This document shows, in pieces, positions 11,488 to 24,186 of a DNA stretch of 64,000 nucleotides. A program made the position numbers and the translations under genes. Below the pieces are notes generated by a model. That model saw nothing but the letters and a program-made list of their open reading frames with translations, was not told the DNA's origin and did no database searches. How positions within the stretch are numbered: the stretch's first letter is position 1; every line of letters begins with the position of its first letter. This DNA comes from Crambe crambe. Taxonomy: Eukaryota > Porifera > Demospongiae > Poecilosclerida > Crambeidae. The stretch spans positions 5,824,480 through 5,888,479 of the forward strand of contig OZ004593.1 in the NCBI GenBank assembly GCA_963924555.1. Reading direction: 5' to 3'.

Positions 11488-14400
11488 ATGCATAGCCACA
11501 TAACTAATGAATGTTTGAGTTAAACGAATAATGCATGCCATTATGGTCAGGATTACGTCATTTCCCCCTTACGCTGTCACACAGAGTGAATGAATATGTT
11601 CATTAGCTAACTAGTTCACTTTTGTTATATTGTAGCCAATGTTGAACTTATGTGTGTGTCATGAATTCAAGCTGTGAAATTGAATACATTTAACTAAGTG
11701 ATCTCATAGTATTGAAATATTAAAACCCATACCTGTTCTGTATACATTGAAACATGCACTGGAAATGGGTGGTAGCTAACTTTCAAGATCATCAATCGGT
11801 TCATAACCTTGCATGGCCAGAGCTAAAGTGGTACGGCTGAATAGTAGGAGTGTGTTAGCACTCCTTATGTAGGGTTGGCAGGTCAAAGACTATACCTAAG
11901 ACTGTATAAACCAAAAAATTTCTCTTGTGACACAGGTCATCAAAAGAACTACAGTGAATCAGCTCAAAGAATTTAAAACATATTATTTCATAAGAGAAAG
12001 AAAATGATTCATAAAAGATTTGTTTTGTCTGTTTATCGCTTAGAAATTGAATAACAAATTATTTCTAGCTATGTAGTTATGTCCATCTAGACAAATAATT
12101 ACTTGACAATGATCTTTTCCCAATTTGAGTTCAGTTGCTGCTATAGCAACTGCAAAAGGTGGTATGGCCATGGCTGTATAGCTCTGGCCATGCTTCGTAC
12201 CCACATTCAATTTTTAAATACAGGTTTCAATAGAATACCCACTCTAACCAACTACATTACTGTAGCTATGAATAGCTAGTTAGTTTTGTACTGAAGTGAA
12301 AAATTAAGTTCAGCCGTTACATGAAGATGTCACCATGAAATTGTACTGGGCTGGAGGGAGGGTAGATTAGGACAGTGAGGAATGATCCTCAGTTAGAATT
12401 ATCCATGGAGGGATCACAGGGGCCCCCCTAAATTTTTCTCTACTAACTGAATCAGCAAGCAAAATAGCAAAACTATCTATTGATGCTGAGCCCCCTAAAA
12501 TCATCATCCTATGCCCATAGGAGGTTTAACATGCCTGTTCAGATGGAGTGGCCATTCCTTACCAGATAGTACTACAATTGCAACTAATTACCAAAATAGA
12601 TGTAGTGCTTCTCTGAATACCATGGGATTTGTCTTCAGGTATTAATTTCCACAATAATATAGTCTATAGCTACTTAGCCTTACAAGATCAGAATTGATAG
12701 GGACACAATGAGCTTCTAAAAGGAAATGTGTGGCTAGTTATTTATAACTAAGCTAGCAGTTGGGTAGGCCATTTGGTTACTACTACATACAAAAGCCAGA
12801 CAGGCTGGCATCTGAGGTTATGGTCAAAGTGGTGTAATAGGAAAGAAGTCCATCATCTATACACATCCATCTTTATATTTTTACAACATAACACAGTGCA
12901 ACAAAAATTTTTTAGTGGTCAGGCCAGGATGTAGGTGTGGTCAAATGAAATGGGTGTGCTAAACAGTGTGTCACTTATTATACTCATCAATAAATTATGC
13001 TGGCATTTATTTTAGGTGTGCTGGAGCATTTTGAATAGAATTAGCTAGGTATGCTGAAGCATTATAGCTGGGTAGAATTCTAGTGGCTGGTTCGCATGAC
13101 ATGATGAATAGCATGCACACAGCTGCTGCAGCCGGTCAGCATTGACTTAGCAACATCTAGGTCAGCATTTTTAGCATATTGATATTGAAAGTAAAGATGC
13201 CCGAATGTTTGATGATTTTACATGCATGACATGATGAATAGCATAGTCCTTTGAGAAAGTCCTGTTCCATCAGACCAGATATCAAAGGTAGATCTCAAAG
13301 CATTTTGGGCAGTATGCTTCAGAATTTGAGAATAGCATTATAGGGAGAAATTCAACATGAATGTGTTAGGTCAAGGGTTAACTTAGCTCCCAAATTGGTC
13401 AGGCCATGGCCTGACTGGCCTGACCAGTTGCTACAGGCCTGCTAGCTACTAACTATATTTTCTTTTAAAATAACTATAACCAGGCATGTGTCACGTAAAC
13501 ACTTTTAAAATGGATTGTGAGTGGTAGATATAGGAAATTAGGATCTGATAGGATCTGAAGCCTGAATGGGCCTGCCCCTCTCTACTCTTAAACTCCTTCC
13601 ACCACCAATGCAAATGACTTCATTAATTAATAATAGTGGGTATAGCTACTGATTAAGTTTAAATCACTAAATAATAATACCCGCAATTTAAAATGTCCTC
13701 AAGTATTCTTTTCAACTGTACCCATGATTTTCATGCGCAAAAGTTATACTGAGGTTCTAAAGCCTTCATATTTGCTGGAAAATGTACCAGTTGCTGCATA
13801 ATATGTGGATCAAACTGACTTTACGTAACTTGTGTGAAGTTCTCTAAGTCATGTAATTTGCCCCAATATTCTGCCTAGGTAGCTATTACCTTGCACATAA
13901 GGTTGATTATCTGGTCTGACTAATCAATACGCAATCACCCAACTAAAAAAAAGTTTATGGACTGACATCACATTATTATTTTATAGCCTCACATGTAACT
14001 ACATCTCCTTGACTGAACATATCGATTTGCTCAGCTATAGTATAAAACTTGAATGTATTTAGCTAGTCGATTGACCAAATTTCTCTGGCTACTGACAGTT
14101 ACCTAGTTACATCATTATAAGCACCCCTAGCTAGGCCATGCAACATGATCCATATTCTTAATCTCTTGAGTCTTTAGCTATAACTATTCTCATACCTTTC
14201 ATATATCAGCAATGAAGATGAAATCCTGTTGAAGATGGATGGCATTTCTACAACACTTTGTAGACACATGAAGAAGGTAGCTGCATGAAAAATGATGACT
14301 GAAATTAAACTCATGAAAGAAACCACTGAACCTACGTACCATTAGCCATAAAGGAAACTGATGAATTCATAATTACGACATAATAAACATTCCATATGCC

Positions 14401-14538
14401 ATTAACTATACAGTTTTTATATTGCCAACAGAATCTAATAAAAGTTGTGCCATTATGCCTGTTCTATCAGCAAGTCAGATTAAAGAGCAGTGAGTTTTTC
14501 TGAAGTCTGTAGCTTAAACTCGTGAAACTACATACACA
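11488..14538. other. Intergenic spacer, type A
   Basis: No supported gene. By eye this is an almost colinear copy of 1364-4398 with few substitutions and small indels, including the GGTCAGGCCATGGCC palindrome at about 13396-13426. The final ~150 bases are the conserved upstream block of the next receptor. Confidence 0.7.
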
Positions 14539-16824
14539 ATGCTAAAGGTATAGGACTAATAGTGCATGTCACCCCTCAGTCAGTAAAGGTTGTGTAGACT
14601 CCTTTGTTTTGCTGTGTGTGTATGTGCATACATATTTGGGAGAGCTCTACTTCGAAAATGTGACCACCAAAGCATTGTTATTTTAATTCCCACCTATAAG
14701 GAGAATAATCCTTCAACAATAGTTTCATACAACAGATAATTATGCTGGCAGAGCATGTTAGATATCAGTTTGAACAGTATTTTTGATGATGGTGATTGCA
14801 GAGCAAAATTAACATAAGTTAGATAAGTACATAGCTGAATGGTAAAGTCACACGTACTGTTATGGGCCTGTTTTAGAAAAATGGTATGTAGCTAGCTAAT
14901 TAACATGTTTAAGTGTTCTTATCTTTCTTTGTGGGTGACCTAAACACCTGGAATATAATTCTTTTACAGTAGCTATAGTTGTACATAATAGACACATAAG
15001 AATTGTTCAGTGGCTTTCTTGTCTGACAAATTCTGATAGTAAAGTAAAAGCTAATCAACTAGTGACTGTAAATCAGATGTAAATTAAACGTAGAGCAAAG
15101 ATTAACTCTATACTATTTATTATTGTAGGGGTATGAATTTGGAATAGCACTCTTTCTGAGTACCTTTCTTCTACTTATCTCATCTCAAGGTAACTATTAT
15201 TCTTACTACTTTCTATTGGTAGCTATGATGAGATAATTTGGCACATTCGACCTGTATATAAATTTCATTGCACATAATTATTCATAGCTACGTACATAGT
15301 TGACAGTAATATCACTAATGTCATACAGTCTATCCTGAATGCTACACATTTACTACTGGTATGTCAGTGAATGGATCATCTCCCACTGGTATCTGTTGTA
15401 ATGTTAGTACTGATGACACAATGATAACCTGTCTGCAACCAACCTCCAGTGTTCTGTTTGATGGGCATGTCCCCACACTCACTGGACTAGATGGTGACAT
15501 GTGGGCAAGTCAACTACTCACTATAAACACAACACAATCCTTGACTAATGTCATCTTTGACTTCACTGATGCACCAGGCTATGAAAGGATAGAGAGAGTT
15601 GAGGTGGTGATGTTTAACTGTCCACAGTGGGGGATAGCATCTACTACCATCACCCTCACAGCGGCCACTGCTAGAGGTCGGACCTTCAACATTTTTGTTT
15701 TAACCTCTATTATTTCCCTCACCTCCTGCGAGTCTCTTGTAAGAGTGTGTTTATTATCCAAAACACTTATTTCTGGACCAGTAATTCGTCTACAATTCAC
15801 CCTTGACCAGGACTCTGACTGGGTGCACCTTGCTGAGGTGAGCTTCTATGCCAGAGGTTCCACCTGTCCACCAAATATCATCCTCACAACACCACCACCA
15901 CAAAGTCAAACACCACCATCACCTGCATGTACAACACCACCACTAACTACAATACCACCTGCAGAACAATCGAGTGCAGATGAAACTTCAGAAAAATCAT
16001 CACAGGGTACAATACTAACTTCCATAAGGACATCTACTCAAGATAAAAAAACCATCATAGCAGCAGTGGTCCCTCTCTCCATCCTCCTCATTATTATTAT
16101 CATTGTAGTTGTCTTGATACTCTGCATAGTCTGTACCACTAAATGCAAGCACCAACTCAGAGCCAAGGAGGACCATACAACCACCCACAGACAAACACAC
16201 AACCATCAACCTCCACAAGACAGAGGACACATCAACCTGTGTGAGGAGACAGGACAAGCATATTACTCCTCACTACACGACATTCAAGGAGAAGACGTCC
16301 CAGCAGATCAAGTCTACAACCGCCTTGAACGAGATACAGGTCCAGTGAAGGGAGGGGTCAAGTCTTCCCGGGGGGCTGCTGTGGACCAAAACAAGGCAGA
16401 AGTGGGAGCATACTCTACTGTGTCCTACAGCAAACAACCTCAAGCCTCCAAGGAAGCTGGTGTAGAAGGCATGGAAGATCCACTCTCACAGCTGTATGCT
16501 CAAGTTGATGAGGACGTAAAGAAGCCGAAAAAGAAAAGTGAAGTAGTCTTTGCTACTGACCAACAAAAAGAGGTTTCTGCTTCTGCATTATATGCTCAAG
16601 TGGATGAGAAGAGAAAGAAGAAGAAGAAAGAAGAAGACACTCCACCCCACGAGCCAGACCAGCTGTATGCACAAGTGGACAAGAAGAAGAGGAAGAAGAG
16701 AGAGAAGGAGGAGATTGAGGAGGTATTTCCACAGGAGTCAGGGGACATGTACTCTGTAGTTAATAAATCTAGTGCTCCTCCAGTACCTCTCAAGTCAGAC
16801 CTCCTCATGGAAGAACTCCAGTAA
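14539..16824 (+). CDS. C4: kinase-less DDR-like receptor with tyrosine-motif tail
   Basis: Exons are 14539-14547, 15129-15189 (61 bases) and 15329-16824, giving 521 residues. The signal peptide ends in LLLISSQ. The ectodomain has the family blocks (DMWASQLLTI, FDFTDAPGYE, VEVVMFNCPQWGI, LTSCESLVRVC, DWVHLAEVSFY). Its first segment has an extra cysteine pair-like CC in GICCNVS. The stalk is Pro/Thr-rich (TTPPPQSQTPPS). A strongly hydrophobic helix (ILLIIIIIVVVLIL) follows. The tail has YYSSLHDI, VYNRL, YSTVSY, three YAQV modules, MYSVVNK and APPVPLK. The donor after Met-Leu-Lys reads GTATAG instead of the GTAAGA seen in most copies, a small deviation that may affect splicing. Confidence 0.83.
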
Positions 16825-19022
16825 ATGCATAGCCACATAACTTATGAATGATACAGGTACATTTCTCCCCTTATGCTGTCACACAGAGTGAATGAATATG
16901 TTCATTAGCTAACTAGTTCATATTTATCTTTTTGTTAATGTTATGTGTGTGTGATAAATATCAAAGCTTGCTATGAAAAATGAATACGTTTAACTAAGTG
17001 ATACCCATTCTGTATACATTGAAACATGCACTGGAAATGGGTGGTAGCTAACTTTCAAGATCATCAATCAGTTCATATCTTTGTAGCTACCCACATTCAG
17101 GGAAATACAGGTTTCAATAGAATAGCTACCCACTCTAACCAACTACATTACTGTAGCTTTGTAGATTTCAGGATAGTTTGTTTTGTACTGAATTGTTGAA
17201 TGTTATGAAGGGAAATACTTAGCTACATGATTCATAAAGTTCAGCTGTTATTTCAGAATGTACACACATGAATACATGTTACCATGAGGGAGGATAGATG
17301 AAGGGATGATTCTCAGCTAGAATTATCGACTGGCATAGGAACAGGGGAGATGAATCACAGAGGTCAGCCCCCACCCCCCCCCCCTAAATTTTTTCTCCCA
17401 TGAATTGTTTTTACTTTGATGAATCTTCTTCCTATGCCAATATTATCCATAGGAGGTTTAACGTGCCTGTTCAGATGGAGTGGCCATTCCTTACCAGATA
17501 ATACTACAATATGCAAAATTGCAACTTTTGTGAATTACCCAAAATAGATGTAGTGCCTTTAACCTCTGAATACGATGGCCTCAGCTAGAAAAATAGGGGA
17601 TTTTTTATCTTCAGGCATTAATTTCCATGATAGTCTATACTTAGCCTTACAAGAGCAGACTCAATAGCTAGAGACAATTAATGATACCCGGTTCCATCAC
17701 ATAGTTATAAATAACTAGCCACACATTTCCTTTTAGAAGCGGCTATGGCCTCTGCACTTTCTGGTTACAAATTCTAACTAGAGTTCAGCAGAACACATAC
17801 CCCGCACTAATGATGATGGATGTGGCCTTAATAGTCACTCATGCATGCAGTGCACTTTAAAAAGAAATGCATAATTCGTTTTAAAAGAAACTGCAGGATT
17901 ATCGAGTGCAGAAATTGCCTAAAGCTGGTGCTTCTACCACTAAGGTAGCTATCATTCAAATTTTACTTTTGTAGCTACACATACACACATGGCTATATAC
18001 ACAGACACCAAGCCTGATCACTTTACCCCTTGCTGCACATGCGCATGCAGGGTAATAACACATGTACTAGTAAAGGATCATGCAAATTTTGGACCATGCC
18101 CACTTTGCCAAGCTATCTAAAACAACTTGATTTTCAAGCTTTATGGAACAATAAAGAGAAATGAACTAGGCTAACTAATGAACTACAGTACACTAGTGCC
18201 ACTACATAAGCCACTACATACAAAAGCCAGACAGGCATCTGAGAAAGAAATCCATGGTTACGTTTACATTTTTAGCTGCAGATGTGGATCAAACTGATTT
18301 ACTGATTATTAACCAAATTGTGTGAAGTTCTAATATAGCTAATTTGCCCCAATATTCTGTTTAGGTACTTGCACATAAAGTTGATTATCTGGTCTGACCA
18401 TTCTAATCAATAGGCAATCACCCAACTAAAAAAGTTTATGGACAGACATCACATTATTTTATAGCCTCACACGTAACTACATCTCCTTGACTGAACATAG
18501 CTATTAATTTGCTCATATTAAACTTGAGTGTATTTTAGTCCATTGACCAAATTTCTCTGGCTACTGACAGTTAGTTAGTTACATCATTATAAGCACCCCT
18601 AGCTAGGCCATGCAACATGATCCATGTTCAATCTCTATGAACTTGAGTCCTTAGCTATAGCTGTTCTCATACCTTTCATGTATCAGCAATGGAGATGAAG
18701 TCCTGTTGAAGATAAATAGCATTTCTACAATATTTTAGATGCAAGAACAAGGTAACTGCATGAAAAATGATGACTAAAATTAGACTCAAGAAAAAAACCA
18801 CTGCACCTACATACCATTAGCCATAAAGGAAACTGGAAGCGATCATAAATATGACATATAAAACATTCCGTGCATTAACTATACAGTTTTTATATTGTCA
18901 ACAGAATCTAATAAAGGTCATGCCTGTTGTTTTTTTAGCCAGTCAGATTTAAGAACAGTGAAGTATCAGTTTCTTAGAGTCTGTAGCAGTTAAACTCTAT
19001 ACAGTGTGAAATTATATACACT
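16825..19022. other. Intergenic spacer, type C
   Basis: No supported gene. It matches the layout of 6969-9241, with a C-run at about 17370-17386 and the GC patch before GGTAATAACACATG near 18036. A reversed stretch around 17690-17740 (TCACATAGTTATAAATAACTAGCCACACATTTCC) is the opposite strand of a motif that reads forward in other spacers, so a small local inversion is likely. The last ~160 bases are the conserved upstream block. Confidence 0.6.
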
Positions 19023-19136
19023 ATGTTAAAGGTAAGACTGAACTGTAACTACGTAGCATGTGCAGTTGCCCTCAGTCAGTAAAGGCTGTTTAGACTCTTT
19101 TTAAGAATTGTTTTGCTGTGTGTGTGTGCATGCATG

Positions 19137-19178
<42 letters not shown>

Positions 19179-21650
19179 CACATGCATGCATGCATAATTA
19201 CAGTGGAACCTCCGAATAATGGACACTCTGAATAAAGAACACCTCTCTGTAAAGGACACTTGTTGCTGTCCCACCATAGTACTTTGTGTATTAAATGACC
19301 TCTGAATAAAAGTCACCTTTCTATAAAGGACAATTTCAGTGGCCCCAGATTGTCCATTATTCAGAGGTCCCACTGTACTTCAGTTTCGCAATTAATGTAT
19401 TGATTCCATGTAGACCACACTATACTTGGCCTACACTCTCCAATATTTATGCTGAACTGCATTTTTGATGATGGTGATAGCAGTTCTAGATCAGAGCAGA
19501 GCAAAATACGTAGCTAGCTACATAATGGCAGCTAGCTGGTATGTTTAAAAAATTGGCAATACTTGGCATGCTTTTATCTCTCTTTGTGAGTAACATGACC
19601 TAAACACCTGGAATATAATTTTCAGATGCTTCAGTTGCTTTTTTGTCACTAGTTGAGTAAATTTACAGTGGAACCTCCAAATAATGGACACACTTGGAAC
19701 CCAGCCTTTATCCTTGTGAAGAAGCTGTCCTCTTTTGGAGATTATTTTTATATACAAGGGCACAATCCTTTGTAGAGAGATTTGTTTCTTTTGGAGTGTC
19801 TTTTATTGGAGATTCCATTCTACTATCAGAATTGTCTGACTGTAAATTAGTAAAGCAAAGCGAATACTTTAAATAATGTTTTGATTCACTATCAGTCAAA
19901 TAATAATAATCTCACAACATAACTATAATATAGTAATCGATTAACTACTTATTATTGTAGAGGTACAAGTTTGGAATAGCGCTCTTTCTGAGTACCTTTC
20001 TTCCACTTATCTCATCTCAAGGTATAACCCTATGGCTTTCATCTTTAATTTTTTTGATGTAGCTGTAGCTACATACTGAGGTTACTGTTATATCCTTAAT
20101 GTCATGCAGTCTATCCTGAACACTACACATTTATTAATGGCACATCAGTGCATGGATCATCTCCTACTGGAAACTGTTCTAATGTTAGTATGGCTGGCAC
20201 AATGACAACCTGTCTGCAACCAACCTCCAGTGTTCTTTTTGATGGACATGTCCCCACACTCACTGGACTAGATGGTGACATGTGGGCAAGTCAACTACTC
20301 ACTATAAACATATCACGATCTTTGACTCATCCTTTCATCTTAACTACTACTGTCATCTTTGACTTCACTGATACCCATGGCTATGACAGAATAGAGAGTG
20401 TTGAGGTGGTGATGTTCAACTGTTCACAGAGTGCGATAGCATCTACCATCAACCTCAACGGTGCCACTGCTAGAAGTGAACCCTTCACTGTTTTTACAAG
20501 TACTTCTGTTAGTTTCCTCACTTCCAGTGAGTCTCTTGTGAGAGTGTGTTTATCATCCTTCATTAATCGATCACTAATTGGTCTACAATTCCAAAACTCT
20601 GACTGTGTGTACCTTGCTGAGGTAACCTTCTATGCCAGAGGTTATAACTGTCTACCAAGTGTCATCCCCACTCCATCAACAACAGCACCAGTTAAAACGA
20701 CTACTTTAGCTATGACAGGAGTGAATCCAGTTATCATGACAACTATATCTATGACAACATCAGAAGGATCATCCAAAATGACAACTTCCACGGGTTCCAC
20801 TGAAATATCAATCATCATAGGAGTAGTGGCTCCTCTTTCCATTGTCCTCATTATTGTTATTATCATAGTTGTCCTGATCCTCTGCATAGTCTGTATCACT
20901 AAACACAAACACCAACTCAGAGCCAAAAGGGACCACATGACCACCCACAGACAAACACACAACCATCAACCTCCACAAGACAGAGGACACATCAACCTGT
21001 GTGAGGAGACAGGACAAGCATACTACTCCTCACTACACGACATTCAAAGAGAAGACGTCCCAGCAGATCAAGTCTACAACTGCCTTGAACGAGATACAGG
21101 TCCAGTGAGGGGAGGGGCCAAGTCTCCCTGGGGGGCTACTGTGGACCAAAACGAGGCAGAGGTGGGAGCATACTCTACTGTGTCCTACAGCAATCAACCT
21201 CAAACCTCCAAGGAAGCTGGTGTGGAGGGTATGGAAGATCCACTCTCACAGCTGTATGCTCAAGTCGATGAGGACGTAAAGAAACCAAAAAAGAAAAGTG
21301 AAGATGTCTTTGCTACTGACCAACAAGAAGAGGTTTCTGCTTCTGCATTATATGCTCAAGTGGATGAGAAGAAGAAGAAGAAGAAGAAGAAAGAGGAAGA
21401 CACTTCACCCCACGAGCCAGACCAGCTGTATGCACAAGTGGATAAAAAGAAGAGTAAGAAGAAAAAGGAAGACACTCCACCCCACGAGCCAGACCAGCTG
21501 TATGCACAAGTGGACAAGAAGAAAAGGAAGAAGGAGGAGATTGAGGAGGTGCCTCTACAGGAGTCAGGGGATGTGTACTCTGTAGTTAATAAACCTAGTG
21601 TTCCTCCAGTACCTCTCAAGTCAGATCTCCTCATGAAAGAACTCCAGTAA
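19023..21650 (+). CDS. C5: kinase-less DDR-like receptor, four YAQV modules
   Basis: Exons are 19023-19031 (ATGTTAAAG), 19961-20021 (61 bases) and 20110-21650, giving 536 residues. The signal peptide begins MLKRYKFG and ends in LISSQ. The ectodomain is the most unusual of the main group. It has an insertion after SLTH before VIFDF, FNCSQ replaces FNCPQ, and SSESLVRVC replaces SCESLVRVC, so one of the six cysteines is lost. The strand motif reads DCVYLAEVTFY, where a Cys replaces the usual Trp and might compensate. The stalk is short of prolines. The tail has four LYAQV modules, because the EDTPPHEPDQLYAQVDKKK unit is duplicated. VYSVVNK and PPVPLK follow. Two MITE-like repeats lie in intron 1. 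Confidence 0.83.
19117..19193. repeat. (TG)n / (CATG)n microsatellite
   Basis: A run of about 17 TG dinucleotides is flanked by GCATGCATGCATG on the left and a CGCGCGCACATGCATGCATGC tract on the right. It lies in intron 1 of C5, directly before a MITE. It is a simple repeat with no coding meaning. Confidence 0.9.
19201..19375. mobile_element. MITE with pogo/Tigger-like termini (intron 1 of C5)
   Basis: Imperfect terminal inverted repeats begin CAGTGGAACCTCCGAATAAT and end ATTATTCAGAGGTCCCACTG. TA lies on both sides (19199-19200 and 19376-19377), as expected for a TA target duplication. The CAGTGGAACCTC end is typical of pogo/Tigger-type MITEs. Internal sequence is short and noncoding. Confidence 0.75.
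19666..19820. mobile_element. Second, diverged MITE of the same family
   Basis: The left end CAGTGGAACCTCCAAATAAT matches the element at 19201. The right end (TATTGGAGATTCCATTC) is a degenerate inverted copy, followed by TA at 19821. TA also precedes the element at 19664-19665. It is likely an older insertion in the same intron. Confidence 0.55.
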
Positions 21651-24186
21651 ATGTACATAACTAATGAATGTTTGAGTTAAATGAACAATGCATGAAGTTA
21701 TGGTCAGGATTACGCATAATTATGATACAGGTCACATTTTCCCCCTTATGCTGTCACACAGAAAGAATGGATATGTTATTAGCTAGTGAGTTCACATTTT
21801 GTCTTTTTGTTATTGTAGCCATGCAATGTTGAACTATGTGTGTGTGTCATGAATTCAAACTGTGATAACTATGAAATTGAATATGTTTAACCATTCTGTA
21901 TACATACACTGGAAATGAGTGGCAGCTAACTTTCAAGATCATCAATCAGTTCATAATTTTGTAGCTAGGTCAAGGGATAAATACAGAATACCCACTCTAA
22001 CCAACTACAATACTGTAGCTATGTAGGGATGGTTTATTTTGTACTGAATTGTTGAATGTTATGAAGGCTGTTACTTCAAAATGTACACACATGACAGTGA
22101 GGACAGTGAGGGATGATCCTCATGCAGTTAGAATTATCCACAGGGTTTTTTTTTTTACTGAATCAGCAAGCAAAATAGCACAATTACTCAATATTTGTGG
22201 TGCTGGGCCCCCTAAAATCATCTTCCTATGCCAATATTATGATCCATAGGAGGTTTATCATGCCTGTTCAGCTGGAGTGGCCATTCCTTACCAGATAGTT
22301 ATTTAGTAGCATAGGCTTATTGATAGGTGGTGGAACCACAGCAACTGGGTAGGCCATATGGTTACTACTACATACAAAATCCAGATAGGCTGGCATCTGA
22401 GGCTATGGTCAAAGTGGTGTGAATAGGCCATACATGTATACACATCAATCATTTGGTTTATATTTTTTTAAGATCACACTTTACGTAACACAGTGCAACT
22501 AGCTACTCAGGCCAATATTTTAGTGGTCAGGCCAGGATGTGGGTATGGTCAAATGAAATGGGTGTGGCTACACAGTGTGTCAAATTTATTATACGCATCA
22601 ATAAATGCTGGGTGTGATGGAGCATTTTGAGTATGCTGAAGCATTTTCAGCATCATAGCAGTAAGCTAGGTAGAAAATTTAATTGTCTGGCAACTTGCTG
22701 ATTCCCTTTTGACATGCATAACATGATGAAATACATGTAGCATGCACACAGCTGCTGCAGCCAGTCAGCATTGACTTAGCAACATCTTGGTCAGCATTTT
22801 AAGCATTATTGATACTGAATTAAAGATGCCTGAATGTTTGAGTGATCTGATGATTCCATTTCATACATGACATGATGAATAGCATAGTCCTTGAGAAAGC
22901 CCCGTTCCATCAGACCAAGAGGAAATCCAGGCATTATAGCTAGGTAGTTAGATATCAAAAGTAATGTTGGGCAGTATATGTGCTTGAGAATTTGAGGATA
23001 GCATTATCAGGAGAAATTAGACACTGGCATGTAGCTATGTGTTAGGTCAAAGGTTAATTTAGCCCTAAAAGTGATCAGGCCAGACTGCCCTGACTGGTTG
23101 CTACAGGCCTGTGATTTCTTTTAAAATAGCTAATAACATCATGTAAACTTTCAAAATGGTGGTAAATTCAGATCTGAAATCAAACTTAATTTCTTCATTC
23201 CAATGCACTTCATTACTGAAAGGGCCTCTCTACTTCTAAACTTGATCCTTCCACTGCTAATGTAAATGATTTCATAATCAACTGTGGGCACTAAATAATA
23301 TCTTTTTTCAACTGTATAGCTACCCATGATTTTAATGTTTCATGCATAAAAATTATACTGAGGTTTCTAAAGCCTTCACGTTTGCTGAAAAATGTGCCAG
23401 TTGTTGCAGATGTGGATCAAACTGACTTCACTAATAAACTTGGGTGAAATTTTATAAAGGTTATGAAATTTGCCTCAATATTCAGTCTAGAACTTAAGAT
23501 GGTTAGCTACCTGGTCTGACCAATCTGCCATCACTCAACTTAAAAAAAGTTTATGGACTGATTAAAAGTTCATAACTTAGCTGAACTCATGCATGCAGCA
23601 TCACATTATTCCTGTTTTTTTTTTGTTTTTTGTTCCAATAATTTGTATAGCCTTGCATGAAGCTACATCTCCTTGGCTGAACATATTGATTTGCTCATAT
23701 ACTTGAGTGCATTTTGCATTGACCAAATTTCTCTGGCTACTGACAGTTAGCTAGTTACATCATTATAAGCACCCCTAGCTAGGCCATGCAACATGATCCA
23801 TATTCTTAATCTCTTGTATAACTGTTCTCATACCTTTCATGTATCAGCAATGGAGATGAAATCCTGTTGAAGATGAATGGCATTTCTAGATACAACACTT
23901 TGGACAGATGAAGAAGGTAACTTCATGAAAAATAATGACTGAAATTAGACTCATGGAAAAAAAACACTACTAGCTATTAGCCATAAAGGAAACTGGAAGT
24001 AATCATAGATTCATAATAATGACATATAAACATTCCATGCATTAACTATACAGTTTTTATATTGTCAACAGAATCTAATAAAAGTCATGCCTGTTCTATC
24101 AGCCAGTCAGATTAAAGAGCAGTGAAATCTCAGTTTCCTAAAGTCTGTAGCAGTTGAGCTCTATGCAGTGTGAAACTACATACACT
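21651..24186. other. Intergenic spacer, type B
   Basis: No supported gene. It is similar along most of its length to 26778-29315 and, in part, to 41257-44144. Shared marks are ACAGCTGCTGCAGCC, GAGGATAGCATTATC and CACCCCTAGCTAGGCCATGCAACATGATCC. The last ~155 bases are the conserved upstream block of the next receptor. Confidence 0.65.

Noticed and set aside
19101-19373. Minus-strand open frame with a His/Thr run
   Set aside because: It is the translation of the TG microsatellite and the adjacent MITE.
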